The notes: generated from the letters alone by a model not told the origin. Counted from the stretch's first letter, positions 1 through 15,652 are shown. The stretch is DNA of 64,000 nucleotides from Inonotus obliquus (GCA_032164295.1 JAJHTX010000012.1:1178001-1242000), one strand, 5' to 3'. Numbers and translations: made by a program.

Positions 1-3000
1 ATGACCCCTTTGGACAGTCTAGCCAGCAACTCCCTCTCGTGCAAAATGCTTCGCCTTTCATGCGTGCTGACATGTACAATGATGACTATGACGATCGGAG
101 CGATGACATGGACGCCAAGAGCCGCCTTACGAGCAATCGCGAGGACTCTATGTCGAACTTTAATGGTTCGGAATCTTACGCGCCTTCCCGGAATATGTTC
201 CAAAACGACGATGCGAAGGGACTGCTTGGGAAGGAGGCGTTACCAGGGGAAGTGCTTGAAGGAGAGACTACCGAAGATATCAAGGAATCATCTAGCCGTC
301 GGCGATGGGTTGCATTCGTCTGGATGTTGACATGGTGGTGTCCGAACATCTTCCTAATCTGGTGTGGTCGCATGAAACGATTGGACGTCAGACAGGCATG
401 GAGAGAAAAACTCGCTTTGAACATGCTCATTTGGCTCTTCTGCGCTTCAGCGGCGTTTGTTATTGCTGTGCTGGGTAACTTGATCTGTCCGACCGAACAT
501 GTGTACAACTCGAGCGAGCTCGCCGACCACGACAAGGATTCGAACGCTATGTTGACTTCTATCCGTGGCGAGGTTTTCGATCTTAATAACCTCATTTCGT
601 TCCATCAGCGGGTTGTCAGCGTTGTACCCTCGAGGTTGCTCGAAAACTACGCGGGTACATCTGCGGATGACATTTTCCCGGTCCAGGTCTCTGCCGTTTG
701 CAATGGTGTTACGGGTTCTGTCAATCCTCTCGTGGCGCTGAACTCTAAGAATACCACGGACATAAACGCACAATACCACGATTTCCGTGCTTGGACCAAC
801 GACTCGCGTCCGGATTGGTATTTCGAGAGCATGACGTTGATGCGATGGAACTTCCGAGTCGGTTTTATGGGCTATACTTCGAAGCAAGTTAGACAAATGG
901 CACAACAAGGACGATCGGTTGCGATTTATAACGGCCTCGTCTATGATTTGACGGATTACATTAACTTCCCGCCCAGTGTACATGCTCCGTCTGGATTTTC
1001 TCCTCCGACAGGTGTCGATGTGGGTTATATGTCTAGCGCCGTCGTCGATCTGTTCAAATTTGCTGGTGGAGGCGATATCACCAATCAACTCGACGCGCTT
1101 CCAATTGGCTCTGATGTACTTTCTCGACAAAAGACCTGTTTGCGGAACTTGTTCACTATTGGGAAGCAAGATCATCGTAATTCACCGAGATGTCTTTTCG
1201 CGACGTATATCCTCCTCGCGCTATCAATAATGATGGTGTGCGTTATTGGGTTCAAGTTCCTTGCAGCTCTCAGTTTCGGTAGTCCACGCGCTCCAGAGGA
1301 TCACGACAAGTTCATCATTTGTCAAGTACCTTGTTATACGGAAGGCGAGGAATCCATGCGAAAGACCATCGACTCGATAGCGAAATTGAAGTACGACGAT
1401 AAGCGCAAGATAATTTTCGTCATTTGCGATGGTAATATCGTCGGTTCGGGGAACGATCGTCCTACTCCGCGTATCGTTTTGGACATCTTGGGTGCGGATC
1501 CGAATATTGATCCTGAGCCGCTTAGTTTCTTGTCGCTCGGTGAAGGTGCGAAGCAGCATAATATGGGCAAGGTCTATTCGGGTCTGTACGAGTGCGCGGG
1601 TCACGTTGTGCCGTATATTGTTGTCGTGAAGGTTGGAAAGCCGACGGAGAGGTCTAAGCCGGGTAACCGTGGTAAACGTGACACGCAGATGCTTCTTATG
1701 CATTTCTTGAACAAGGTGCGTTGATTTTGCTCTTTTGACAGAGGATTAAGTGTTGACTTTGATTTTCTTGGGATCAGGTTCATTTCAACTCACCGATGAA
1801 CCCTCTTGAGCTTGAAATCTACCATCAAATTAAGAATGTTATCGGAGTTAACCCGTCGTTCTATGAGTATCTTTTCATGGTTGACGCTGATACGGTTGTG
1901 GATCCTTTGTCTTTGAATCGACTTGTCTCAGCGTGAGTTGTCATTACCAGGGCTTACTAGAAGCGTTGTGCTAATAGTCTGGTTGCAGTATGGTGCACGA
2001 CAAGAAGGTTGTTGGTGTTTGTGGTGAGACGGGTCTTGCCAACTCTAAGCAGTCGATTATCACGATGATGCAGGTGCGTGAAGAAAACCTTCACTATCTC
2101 TTATAATGTCTCATTGAGATCATTTCAGGTGTATGAGTATTTCATTTCTCACCATCTTGCGAAAGCGTTTGAAAGTCTATTCGGCTCTGTAACTTGTCTT
2201 CCGGGATGTTTCACCATGTACCGACTGCGTACACCCGACACGCACAAGCCCCTGTTTATCGCCAACTCGATCATTCACGACTACTCGGAAAATCGTGTCG
2301 ATACCTTGCACATGAAGAACTTGTTGCATCTCGGAGAAGATCGCTACCTCACGACGTTGCTTTTGAAACACTTTGGGAACTACAAGACACAGTTTGTAAG
2401 GGATGCGAAGGCGTTCACGACGGCTCCAGATGAATGGAAGGTCTTGCTGTCCCAGCGTCGTCGTTGGATCAATTCGACGATTCATAATTTGGGCGAGCTT
2501 GTGTTCCTCGACAGACTTTGCGGTTTTTGCTGTTTCTCGATGCGTTTCGTGGTCTTTGTGGATTTGATTTCAACGATTATTCAGCCGGTTACTGTCGCCT
2601 ACGTGAGTGATTTCTTCAAATATGTCTGTATTTGAATTGTTAAAAGGCGTCTTTTCATCACAGATTATCTACCTAGTTTATCTCGTCGCTGCGGAGGGTC
2701 GAGCCATCCCAATGTGGTCGATCATCATGTTGGCTGCGATTTATGGTTTGCAAGCTCTCATCTTCCTCTTCCGTCGCAAGTGGGATATGATCGGATGGAT
2801 GGTGTTCTACATCTTGGCTATTCCGGTCTTCTCGTTTGCTCTGCCACTTTACTCGTTCTGGAAGATGGATGACTTCTCATGGGGTGCCACGCGTATAGTG
2901 TTGGGTGAGAAGGGCAAGAAGATGATCGTTCATGTGAGTAAACGATGGTTTTGTCATGCTCGGCCCTTCGACCTGACTTGGATTTTAGGATGAAGGCAAA

Positions 3001-3603
3001 TTCGATCCTCGGGCAATTCCTCTAAAGACATGGACGGACTACGAAAACGAGCTATGGGACAAAGAATCGAACCACAGTATTGGTTCTTGGGTACCTCCAT
3101 CGAAGATGAAGAACGAGGGTTATGCCGAGTCGCGAACTGCGTCGATCTACGGTCGGGAAACGTACTACGAACCTCAGCCAAGGAGCTACTCTCCAGCGCC
3201 ATCACAATTCCAGATGCACCAGATGCATCCGCCACCTGGATATCGATCCGGTAGGAACACACCAGTAGGCGGCGGATACGGGATGCGATCAATGAGTGAG
3301 ATGGGTATGGGAGGTCTTCAACAACCTGTACCGTCACGTCCCGTAACCAATTACCTCGACATGCCAATCCCTACAACACGAAGTCCAGAAGATTCAGACT
3401 TCTTTGGTGGTGGAATGGGTGTTGGACCTAGTGATGCGGAATTGGACGTAGCTGTTGCTTCAGTATTGAAAGATGCGGATCTGAATACGGTTACGAAGAA
3501 GCAGGTTAGACAGAGACTTGAGAGTATGTTTGGGATGGATTTGAGTTCGAGGAAGGCGGTTATCAATGGGGCTATTGATAGAGTTATTTTGGCTCAGTCA
3601 TGA
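1..3603 (+). CDS. Chitin synthase with cytochrome-b5-like and DEK_C domains (class V/VI type), 5' end outside window
   Basis: This membrane enzyme polymerises UDP-GlcNAc into cell-wall chitin. The frame is already open at base 3, so the start lies upstream. Exons end near 1715, 1932, 2073, 2602, 2933 and 3603, with short GT..AG introns. In order the protein shows two hydrophobic segments (about 315-500), a cytochrome-b5-like stretch ([19 protein letters not shown]), another membrane segment, and the GT2 catalytic region with [12 protein letters not shown], a VDADT metal-binding motif, GEDRYLT and the QRRRW product-binding motif. C-terminal membrane helices follow, then a Gly/Pro/Met-rich linker and a DEK_C-like domain ending at 3603. 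A b5-like domain plus a C-terminal DEK_C is typical of class V/VI enzymes, many of which carry an N-terminal myosin motor. Whether this one does cannot be seen here. The catalytic core looks complete. Confidence 0.95.
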
Positions 3604-4461
3604 TTTGCTCTTTATTTCGTGATTTGAGTTGAATGGATTGAACGCTTCTTGTTTTCTCTGCTCTGCTCTATCTCTTTGCTCTCGTATGATGGTCATGCAT
3701 ATGCGGTTTTTTCTTTCGGACTGAAGTGGGACAGTGATGTTGATTCTGTACGGATAGTTTTCTCTCTCTCTCTCACTTCCTTTCTTCCTCTCTTCCCTCC
3801 TTCTCTCCCTCTATCTTTCTATCTCTCTATTTCTATATAGTTGTTCTTCAGTTCTTCGAGATGCTTTCTTCACATCGCTCTATCCCTTCCTTTCCGTCGT
3901 TTAGGATAATTTTTAATTGTCACGCTCATTTTTCTATCGGACGCTACCGCTACACAATACACAATACGCAACCCAATACGCAATACACAATACAGCATTA
4001 CTGCATTACTAGTACTGCTCATCATCCATCATGCACTCTGCACTCTGCACTCTTACTTACACATATACACTACATCTTACTCTTACGTACTTCGTACGCA
4101 TAGTCTACCTGTCTCTCAGTCTCTCAGTCTCTCAGTCTATCAGTCTATCTCGGGCAACAGTCATGTTCGACGCTCAGCATTCAGCACTCGCTTATCGCGG
4201 TGTTGTTCTCTTCCTTTCTAGATCTCTCTCCTAAGTTCGAATGGTATAGATTTTCTTTTTCTTTTATCGTATGGGTTAGATGTCAACGAGTGTTTTGGTT
4301 TTTATGTCTACTTTGAATTTGGTTTCATAAGAGTGTTTAGTGGTCAGTGGATTTAGTGAATGGGAATGAGGGGAACGGGAATGAGGGGAATGAGGGATAT
4401 AGTATTAGTGTATCTGCTGTGCTTGAATGACTTGAAGGTGGGAGGCACCTGCTCCTATATT

Positions 4462-4488
4462 GTAGTAGTAGTAGTAGTAGTAGTAGTA
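4462..4488. repeat. (GTA)n trinucleotide microsatellite
   Basis: About nine tandem GTA/TAG units in the intergenic tract between chitin synthase and LCB1. Confidence 0.9.
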
Positions 4489-4655
4489 CGTGGTGCTTTT
4501 GTTCACGCATTTTTCATTTTCATAAGAAAAGTGGGTAAATGGGATAGGATGGGAACGGGACGTGTCTATTTATTACTAGTTAATAATCAAGATTAAGTAC
4601 TACGGTATAGAGAAACCATCCTCAGGAAGGACAAATTCATTCTCCAAAGAAAAAA

Positions 4656-4681
4656 ACGAAACGAAACGAAACGAAACGAAA
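4656..4681. repeat. (ACGAA)n pentanucleotide repeat
   Basis: About five tandem units of ACGAA/CGAAA, roughly 85 bp past the LCB1 stop codon and so probably in or near its 3' untranslated region. Confidence 0.85.
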
Positions 4682-4766
4682 GTATCCATACCTTCTTCCC
4701 CTACCCCTACCCTCTCTCCCCCTGACCCCTCTCTCCCCCTCCTTCTCCACCCAACTCCCAACTCAA

Positions 4767-6632
4767 TCACCTCCTCTTCCCCAAAACCTTCCCAACAACA
4801 CTCTTAACAACCCCAGCAGCCTTCTCACACTCCTTCTTCGTCAACCCAGCACTAACCGAAATCCTAATACTAGGTCTAGGCTCAAACAACTCTTGATCGG
4901 ATAAATGTTTGGCTTGGGTTAGGAGAACGCCTTGGGAGAGACAGTCTTCGATTATTTGTTGGAGGATTCGGGATTCTTCGTCGTATTGGTTTGTGAGGGT
5001 GAGGGAGGAGTGGGTTTTAGATGCGTGTGAGTGTGAGTGAGAGTGGGGTTTGGAAGATGACGATGACGATGGGGAGGAAGAGAGAGAGGAAGGTGAAGGA
5101 GGGGCGAGAGAATTGGCAGAGGGTAGTTTAACGTATAAATGAATGATTGGACTCGCCGGATGACTAGGTATAACCAATCCATCCACTTTCTCAAGAACGC
5201 TCCTAACAACTCTAACATTCTCTCTCAGCCCTTCCATAACACTCGGACAATCTCTCAATATCCCAATACCTTCACTAGCAGCAACAGCTAAAAGCGGCGG
5301 CATAGCTGCTGAAAATACGAATGATGTACCGTTTATACGTTGATGTTCTGTTATTATACGCGAGGCGGCGCAGAATCCTCCTGAGGATGAGAGAGATTTA
5401 GATATGGAGGAGATTATCATGTCGATTGAAGGTGCAGGGACGTTGTAGAGTTCGGTTAGACCCCGTCCGGTTCGACCGACCGTTCCGAAGGAGAAGGATT
5501 CGTCGAGGATGAGACGGAATTTGTATTTTTCCTTCAATTCGATCTGTATGATAGATTCAAATGAGTAAATGGGTAATTCTGTACCACGCTAAGAGACGAA
5601 AGAAATTGATACATACGACTTTGGGCAAATCCAAAAGCGCACCATCGAATTCAAAAATTCCTTCAGTAACAATAAACCTCCTCGTCAATGGAAGTTTCTT
5701 CTTCCTTCTTTCCTTTTCAACACTCTGAAGAACCTCTTCGAGACTCTTCAAGTCGTTATGGTCGTACCAACGGATAGTAGAACGAGAAATTTGGAGGCCT
5801 TTTTGTAGAGCGAAGTTGATACCTCTATCAGCTACGATGACATCTCCGCGTTTACAGAATGCCCCGATGACAGATGCGGGAGTTGTGAAGTCCTGGGAGT
5901 AGAGAATACAGTCTTCTGTACCCAGAAAATCGGCGATGTCGCGTTCGAGTTGCATGTGGACGTCTAGCGGATCGAATTTTGTAAGAAAAAAACGATAAAA
6001 CTCGGCGGTGATGAGTGGAAAAAGACATACCGAGAGACCCGTAAAAACCAGGCGGACTACAACTTCCAAGGCCATACTTTCTTAGGGTCTCGATAGCGCG
6101 TTCTTTGATATGCTCGTTGCCCGCGAGACCGGCAAAATTGAAGCTAGCAAGGTTGATAACTGTTTTGCCGTTGCTTAGAAGTTTGGGTTTGGGACCGTTG
6201 GGACCTTGGATGACTGGGATAGCGTTGAAATCGCTTTGCTCCACCGTATCGAGTGGGACTGTGAGAGGTTCGGGGTTCCATTCGTCTACGAGTTCGTCGA
6301 TTTCCTATGCAGGAGAAAAAGAGGGGGAAAAACGGCATATGACTCAGTACATCTCTACCACCGAAGCCAAAAGGCCACCACGATTGAAAACATACCTCTT
6401 CAGTATACTTTATGAAATTCTTATCCGCTCTCGTTCTCGACTGAAGCAAAGTCCTCACAGCGAACAAGAACAAGATAAGCTCAAGAACAGTACGACCAGG
6501 GTCGTTTTGGTGGGAAGATTTGACGTAGCGAGCAACTACTGCTGAACCAGGGATTTTGAAGAAGGCATCTTCGATGTATGAGAGGCAGATGGATAGGTAG
6601 AGGAGGATAACTTGGGTTGAGTCGGACTCCAT
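4767..6632 (-). CDS. LCB1: Serine palmitoyltransferase subunit 1 (LCB1 type)
   Basis: This is a subunit of the ER enzyme that condenses serine and palmitoyl-CoA, the first step of sphingolipid synthesis. It is an alpha-oxoamine-synthase-fold protein. I read four exons: 6396-6632, 6031-6304, 5617-5963 and 4767-5543. The ATG at 6632 gives an N-terminus with a hydrophobic stretch, as expected for the membrane-anchored LCB1. Family motifs include NFAGLAG, YGLGSCSPPGFYGS, LGTEDCILYSQDF, EGIFEFDGALLDLPK, DESFSFGTVGRTGRG, SSGGFCAA and FVFSAAMPPLLA. A Ser/His-rich insertion near 5030-5115 interrupts the C-terminal domain. Oddly, a lysine stands six residues before the GGF motif, where the catalytic partner LCB2 has its PLP lysine and LCB1 proteins usually do not. 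Confidence 0.93.
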
Positions 6633-7294
6633 CGTCGTCGCTGTTGTCTCGAGACGTGCAAAGTAAAAGACGGCGTCGGCAAAGTGGAAGGAGGGAGGAT
6701 CCCGCGGGTCAGCCGTGCGTGCCGCAGTCAGCAGCTAACTACGCGGTCACGACACTCGAGAACCAACACAATACATGTTACATTCCTTCGTCGATATCAT
6801 TGACTATGCGTTCGAGGTTACCATCAAAAAGTGCAAAGCACTCGCAGATCACAAATGTCTTCACTGGGAGTATCTACAACAGAAGAATGGAGCATCTATT
6901 CCCAAAGGCCAAAGCTCATGAAATACCTCAAGAATACCACTAATGCATGCCTCGATTCCTCAGTCACACTCTACGAATGACCCTCGAACTAGACTGCACC
7001 TCCTTCTCTCCTATGCATATGCATGTCCTGCGTACTACTTTGCACATTTTTGCCCCTCCTGGCAAATCTCTTATGGGTTTCGTCCCTTCGCGTGCCAACC
7101 TCCTTGCCATTGCTCAAGCGCTCTCCCTTGTTGCCGTTTTCCCTTTCCTTCCTGACTTGGGCATTATATCCTCAGCCGTATGGGTAAGCCTCGCCGCAGA
7201 TTACAGAAGAGGCGACCGGACACAGGTAGGTCTTTCGTATCTTTGATTGGAAGCCGTCGGGCTAAGTACGTACTGTGAAGCGCGACATGTTGGA
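6633..7294. other. Intergenic between divergent LCB1 and metacaspase 1
   Basis: No recognisable gene. Two open frames exist: a 49-codon one starting at the ATG near 6777, and a roughly 99-codon hydrophobic one at 6947-7246. Neither resembles a family I know nor shows clear splice context. Promoters for LCB1 and metacaspase 1 should lie here, but I could not identify specific elements. Confidence 0.5.
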
Positions 7295-10200
7295 ATGGGG
7301 AAGGAGCCATATGAAATCTCATATGATGACGATGTGAGTAAGTCGTGGGAAGAGGTCAAGAAAAATCGAGGAGGTCTGTTTCCAGTCTGAATGCACGTCG
7401 TTTAAATATACTAATGGCTACATTGAAGCAGAGAGAAGGCATAAGGGAAGCTTTTTCAGGTCAAAATTTGACCGAGGAGAAACGGGAAAGGGTGAGCATC
7501 GTAAAGATTCCGATGGAATATAGATTGAACCGCTGACGGACTCGATCAGTCAAGAGAACGAGAAGTCCGCCCATGATGAGTGGTGCAATCGCCGGTAGCG
7601 ACAGTAGTCTTCCTGTTACTACGTTAGGAGAACACCCCCAGGAGAGGCGTAGAGAAAGGGACCATAATGCGTCCCTAAGATCTCAAGACCGTATACGAAA
7701 CATGGATGGTTCGTTAATCTACTATCTCCTTTTTCCAAACAGTCATCGTACAATGAATCTGATCATTGATGCATTCCAGCTTCGAGCGAAGTTCCCTCGA
7801 TTCCTGACTCAGATTCATTACTCACTGGAAAAGAACAAACTTCTCGCAAGCTCTCTCCCTCGACTGGGAACAAGCGCAACTTCACTGGGAGTCCACTTCA
7901 TCGCATAATCGTAGGTAAGACGCTTTCTCGAAATTTGGCAATAATCGTTTACCTGACCACGAACTATGAAATTCCTGTTCACTTGAATGATGAACAGATG
8001 ACGCAGATCGCTCGATAGCAGATGACGATGATGTCAATTCGATTCTAGACACAGACGAAATATTTCCGAACTCCAGAAAGATTAATAGACTTCATAACCA
8101 ACGACTCAACGACTCCGCATCAGGTTTACAACGGAAGAAAAATTCCGATTATCTTACCCTGCCTAGCTTCTCTGAAACCAGACCTGTTGCGGGCGGAACA
8201 GCCGCAGTCGCCACCGAAGACGATGACTGGGCTTCACAACAGTCCTCTGACACCTCTGTGAGGAGTATATTAAAGAAAGGAGGGAAGGATGAAAATTTCG
8301 AGACGAGATCTACTAATTCTAGAAAGTTTGTTTCGTTTAACGACGGAGTGGTTTCTTCGAGGGACAGGGATGATAAGAAAGGAAGGAAGGGTCTATTGCG
8401 GGACGTCATTGATCCAGACTCAACGAAGCGTCGCGAGAGATTACGGAAACATCAGGTTGAACCTAGTGAAAGAGGTGAACATTTGAACCACAGCGACCGG
8501 ACGAAACCGAGGTGGGTGATACAAGCTCTGTTCTCGTCGTATATCCCGACGTTCTTCACTCAGTTTCTCGATCGATCGAGAAAATCTTGAATCGACCAGG
8601 GCCTCCCAAAGACCCCCCGCTCATGGCAACGACAGTCTTGGCTATGATTACGAATACGGTAACGGCAACCCTCAACATAACGTAGAATATGGCACCATCA
8701 GATCGGCTGCCATCCCCCTCCCTCCTGTAACACGATACGTAGAAACCCTTTGCGATAACTGCAATGACTGGATATATGTCGACCCGGACACGCGCGAACC
8801 TGTAGATGACCTACCGTTACCACAGGAGTTTTGTTGCCACTGTGGACAACCGTGGCCAGCTGGGAAGCCATTCACGGAGGGAATGGTAAACTCTATTCGG
8901 GAGAGATTGAATCAGTCAAAGGTTCGAGAGGAGGAGTTGATGGTTAAAGCTGCTCTGTGTGCGAAGTGTAGGAGAAAGAATCCAGACGAGGGATTAGAAG
9001 ATATATCGCTTAGGAACATCGGACGAAATAAAGCAGCACGAATCGATCATTACTGCGAGCCGGTGGATTTCGAGCGAGGTAAAGAAAAGATGGGATCTCT
9101 GAGGTCTCGTATTAATCGAGTCAAGAAACTGGGGAACAAGAAGGCGTTACTCGTATGTTCATTGTCTCCCTCATCAAGCCGTCGCTGAATTATCTGACTG
9201 TTGTTCATTCCCTAGATTGGCATGAATTATTCGGGCCAGAAGGGAGAGCTCCGGGGATGTAGGAAGGACGTAAGGAATATGTACTGGTTCCTAAGTATGC
9301 AGACACTCCTCTTTCTCGAACGTCTCTTTGACGGACTGATCCTATTCTCTTTACTTACGATTCTAAACATCGGCAACGACGACGCGAATGATGATCACAG
9401 AGGAAAATGGATACAAGGATGACGATATCGAGATATTGTTAGATAAGGAGCCTTTCCTGTCTCCTGAAAGAATGGTTATCCTCGAAAGTTTGTCTCAGTT
9501 GATTGGTGATGCTCAACCGGGAGATACCCTGTTCTTGCATTGTACGTCCTCTTTCTCTCTTCCTTCTTTGTCTTCCCGTCCCTTTCAGGGAGTTTTTTTC
9601 CAGCTCACTGACCTATCTTGGCTTTTAACAGTCTCTGGACATGGTCATCAAATTGATGACTTGAGCGGCGATGAGATTGACGGCATGGATGAATGTGCGT
9701 GTGCCGTTTCTTTAGCATCCATTCCCCTGCACGTGTGGCCTGGCTCGTGGCGAACTTATCTCCTCATTACTAGGTATATTCCCCGTTGATCATCAAACCG
9801 AAGGCAAAATAGTAGATGATGTGAGTTAATTCCTCTCCATTTCAATCATTGGATTTGTTTTGACTATTTGATATCGCTTAGCTGTTGCACAAGATCATTG
9901 TAAGCATCATTCTTGACCTTTGGTACAGAGTGATGACTAACAGTATCATCACGATAGATCAAGCTTCCTAAGGGCGCGCAGCTCACCGTACGTGTTCACT
10001 ATAGAACTCTGTAGCGAGAGATGAACTTATGTCCTTGTTATGATTCTCAGGCATTGTTTGACGTACGTGACTCTCGACCTCCTACATTCCACCATGTTCA
10101 ACATTCTGATGCATTCTTTCCTGAATTTCCCAGTCATGTCATTCCGGATCCGTTCTAGGTTAGTCATTCCAATATTACATGACACTCTTCTCACTTTTAC

Positions 10201-11146
10201 TTTTTCAAATTCCTCTTTTGACGAATGTAGACCTACCTTACGAGGTATGTCTAACTCACTCTCTTTGCACGACCTGTAGCAACTTATCCCTCCCGAATAG
10301 TTTAAGGGCGGATCGTTCAGGAGGGTTGACTTGCACCATCGATATACCTTAGAAGAGGATGATGCGCTTGAGAATTGCGGGAATATCGTACGTCCACCTC
10401 GTTTCTCCCTTTCTTTCGACTCTCTTTCTCACTTTTTCTCCACATTGACTTTCCTTCATTCACGCCCCCCACTCCCACATTCGTTTTTTTTACCTCTCGC
10501 TCTATTTGTCCCATACCCGTGGTCCTTTCACCAAAGATTTTATGGAGCGGGTGTAAAGACAAGCAGACGAGTGCGGAGGCTAAGAAGAATGGAACAGTTG
10601 TTGGAGCTATGAGTAAGGTAAGTCTTCTCTTCCCATCATCCCACCCCCGGTCACCAGACATGTCCATCCCACTCTCGAACCCTTTTTTTCTCTCTGTCTC
10701 GGTCGGCCTACCTATGAACTGATTTCGACTCTGACTCGCTTCCTCACTTCACATACAGGCATTCATCGACGCTAATCGTAAGTTATTTCCCAGGTCCACG
10801 TAAAATAATACTAACGAATTCAATTCTTTCAGGCTTACTCCAGCGAAAGAAAAAGAAGACGCTGTTAGGTCTCAGGCGTAATAAAGACTACACATATTCC
10901 GAGTTACTCGACGAGATAAGGTAAAAAAAATCTTTTTTTGATATGTTTTAAAGTCGAAGAATATGGGAACTGATTGGTGTTTTATCAACTTGGGACTCTT
11001 AGAGCGAGACTAACCGAAAGGTCACAAGATGCACAACTGTCGTCTTCATGGGACTTCGTAAGTTCCTTGGGTGTCATCACCATAGTATAATCCGACTGAG
11101 CGTCTGCGCTTTGTAGGTGCCAGGAAAACAATCGTACAAAGTTTAG
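7295..11146 (+). CDS. Type I metacaspase with N-terminal CxxC..CxxC ribbon (metacaspase 1)
   Basis: A cysteine protease of the caspase fold (family C14B), expected to cleave after Arg/Lys. The N-terminus is a disordered charged region. A probable zinc ribbon follows at about 8740-8860, with C-x2-C (LCDNCNDW) and a second CxxC (FCCHCGQPWP). The p20 domain has GMNYSG and KDVRNM, the catalytic His in SGHGHQ (near 9640) and the catalytic Cys in FDSCHSGS (codons split by an intron, 10072 and 10131-10160). The p10 part has ILWSGCKDKQTSAEA, GAMSKAF and a C-terminal QLSSSWDF, ending at TAG 11144-11146. At least a dozen short introns are needed. The start is uncertain: ATG 7295 joins in frame through two plausible introns to the ATG at 7573, which is the alternative start. 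Catalytic residues are intact. Confidence 0.85.
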
Positions 11147-11593
11147 AAAGAAACTCGGACGTGTTTTTGTTTGTTTCTCTAAAGCCTATAATCTATTTTG
11201 TCATGCTTCATTTGTCTTTTCTTGAGTTTGCTTTTTCGTTGCGCCTTCAGAATACATATATTTCTTCCTTTCGCACGCACGAGTACAAACACACTGTGGT
11301 CTCGATTCTGTATGTAGATACAGTATACATGAATCTAATTGAACAGAAGAATGAGTCGAATTCTAATTCTACATCCACCGAACGGGAACGACAATACGAC
11401 TTCTATGTATCTTTGTTTGCATAGCCATCCGTATAGTGAGGTTGGAATACCCCCCCAATCTATCAGTCCAGAAAAAAACTTGGAGTGCAAGCTATATAGG
11501 GAACAAAGAAGCCTAAAAAATAAAAACGGACAGTGGTCAACGACGACGAAAAAGCTCTATATAGTGGCGCCAACTGAGCCGTTGAGACTTTGT
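11147..11593. other. Intergenic between convergent metacaspase 1 and PHO13-like gene
   Basis: AT-rich 3' flank of both genes. I see no further gene or recognisable RNA. The open frames here have no family resemblance. Confidence 0.7.
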
Positions 11594-12902
11594 CTAATTG
11601 TATAGTGTCCCACCCTTTCTCAGATCGTTGATCGAATCGGTGACGTAGTCCGGAATTGCGGGTGGAGAGTTCTCGGGGAGGAGGTCGGATTCTTTCGAGA
11701 TACCTTTAGTAAAGATGGAAGTGGCGAAGTCATCGGTCATCGTTACGAAAGATACATGAGTGCAGTAGGTGAAGGTGAAGGAGGACGAGAACGTTACCTG
11801 TGAGGACGAGAAGCGTGGATAGTCCACCTTGTTTTCCGAATAAGATATCGGTGTTGAGACGGTCTCCGACCATTATTGTACGTTGAGGGTCAAAACCATG
11901 TCTAAATGCCATATCGCGCCACAATCCATCATCAGCCAGGTTATCCACTATACAAACAAACAAAGACACTGACTTTACTTTAATACAGTCCAACATAACT
12001 CTCTCCGGTTTCCCCAAGCACGTCGGGTTCCTCCCTAGCGCGTACCTCAACGGAGAACTAATAGCTCCAGCACCGGGTAACAATACCCCTCCTTGAGCAG
12101 GATAAGTCGAATCTTCATTCGTAGCGAGGAATAAACATGATGGGTCGGTGTTAAGATGGATGAAAGCTTTGCTTAGTTTTGTGTAGTTTATTGATGTATC
12201 GAGTCCGCAGAGGATTGCGCCTATTGATGGATCGGGTGTGTATGTGGTTGGGTTAAAGGGCGTTAAAGTGTTGTCTGAGGGGTCCTATTTGATTGTTGGT
12301 TTGAGCAGGTTGGTATGGCGGGATTCGTGGACATGAAGGTGTGCTTACTGTTCCACCAACGAATTGAATACCTTCGTTGCGTAGTTCTTCTTCGAGACCT
12401 TCCATACCAATGACAAAGACTTTCTTGTCCTTTGGGAAGTTGATCACTGTGGATAAGTACACTGCAGCTGCATACGCCGAACCGAATATCTCATCCTACA
12501 ACAAACAAACTCGGTTATTGGATTCAGTCAAATGGATGCGTTCGAATAGGACGTACGACGTGTGCTTCAATCCCTAATTTGTCAAATTTCTTCTTATACT
12601 GCACTCGGGATGTAGTTGCGTTGTTCGTTACGAATATAACGCTCTTATCTGTCATCACACAAATGCATAGAGTATACGTCAATATCAATCTGAACCTCCA
12701 TGCATAACGAACTCAGAAAAGAGAGATGGACGAACAGACTTTTAGCTCTCAACAACTGTAAAAACTCCTTTGCGCCTTCAATAAGCGTTGTGCCTCTCCA
12801 AAGGACACCATCACAGTCGAATAACCACGTATCGTATTTACTGAGAAGGTCGGCGTAGTCTTGTGTAGATGAGAGTCGAGTTGGGTTTGAGGTGTTGCTC
12901 AT
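11594..12902 (-). CDS. PHO13: HAD-superfamily 4-nitrophenylphosphatase / phosphoglycolate phosphatase (PHO13 type)
   Basis: A cytosolic phosphatase of the HAD IIA subfamily. Fungal Pho13 and mammalian PGP remove phosphorylated side products of glycolysis such as 2-phosphoglycolate. The nucleophile motif [12 protein letters not shown] is near 12825, motif II is in [12 protein letters not shown] (near 12620), motif III lies in the FVGGTDPSDN..LGKPE region and motif IV is [15 protein letters not shown] (near 11850). Several short introns are present. The first is phase 1, joining LLRAKN to KSVIF across about 12650-12740. I chose ATG 12902 because family similarity begins there. The frame stays open to an ATG at 13100, which would add 66 basic, Ser-rich residues, so a longer isoform is possible. 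It shares a roughly 360-bp upstream region with the divergent PFK2/FBPase2 gene. Confidence 0.9.
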
Positions 12903-13264
12903 CGTCGTGTCGTTGCGAGAGTTGTCGTGTTCCTCGCCGTGGATGAGTAACTGCTGCCGGGCTGTTCCGGCTACGAACTTACGAAGTGAGATTCCCGAGG
13001 AGGGCGTGCTCTGCTCAATCCGACTTTGCAGCTTTTCCTCTTCTCTTCTCTTCATCATCATCGGGCTCGAAGCTAGACGACGCGTTCTGCTGAGACTCAT
13101 AGAAGCCTACCTGCGATTAATCATAACGTTGCTAATCGTCGGTTTCATTCCTTTTTCTACTACTATCGACCTTCACGAGTAATCACGTCCTTCCCTCTCT
13201 CATCCCAGAGACACACTCTTCGTACTCCCCTGCTCATTGCTAGACTATTCTACGGTTACAAGAA
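12903..13264. promoter_or_regulatory. Bidirectional promoter region between PHO13-like and PFK2/FBPase2 genes
   Basis: A 362-bp gap separates the two divergent start codons. Both products act around glycolysis: one sets fructose-2,6-bisphosphate and the other clears glycolytic side products. Shared regulation is therefore plausible but inferred. I could not name specific binding sites. Confidence 0.4.

Positions 13265-15652
<2,388 letters not shown>

Larger units (their letters stand above)
3604..4766. other. Intergenic, low-complexity, between two convergent genes
   Basis: No gene is supported. The sequence holds the 3' flanks of the chitin synthase and LCB1 genes. It is strongly CT-rich around 3760-3840 and 4110-4150. 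Degenerate CAATAC-type repeats lie at about 3952-3995, and the two microsatellites are listed separately. Short open frames here are products of the biased composition. Confidence 0.7.

Noticed and set aside
447..1703. Minus-strand open frames (242 and 159 codons) inside the chitin synthase
   Set aside because: They overlap a clearly coding region, show no family resemblance and contain no splice context. They are shadows of the sense frame.
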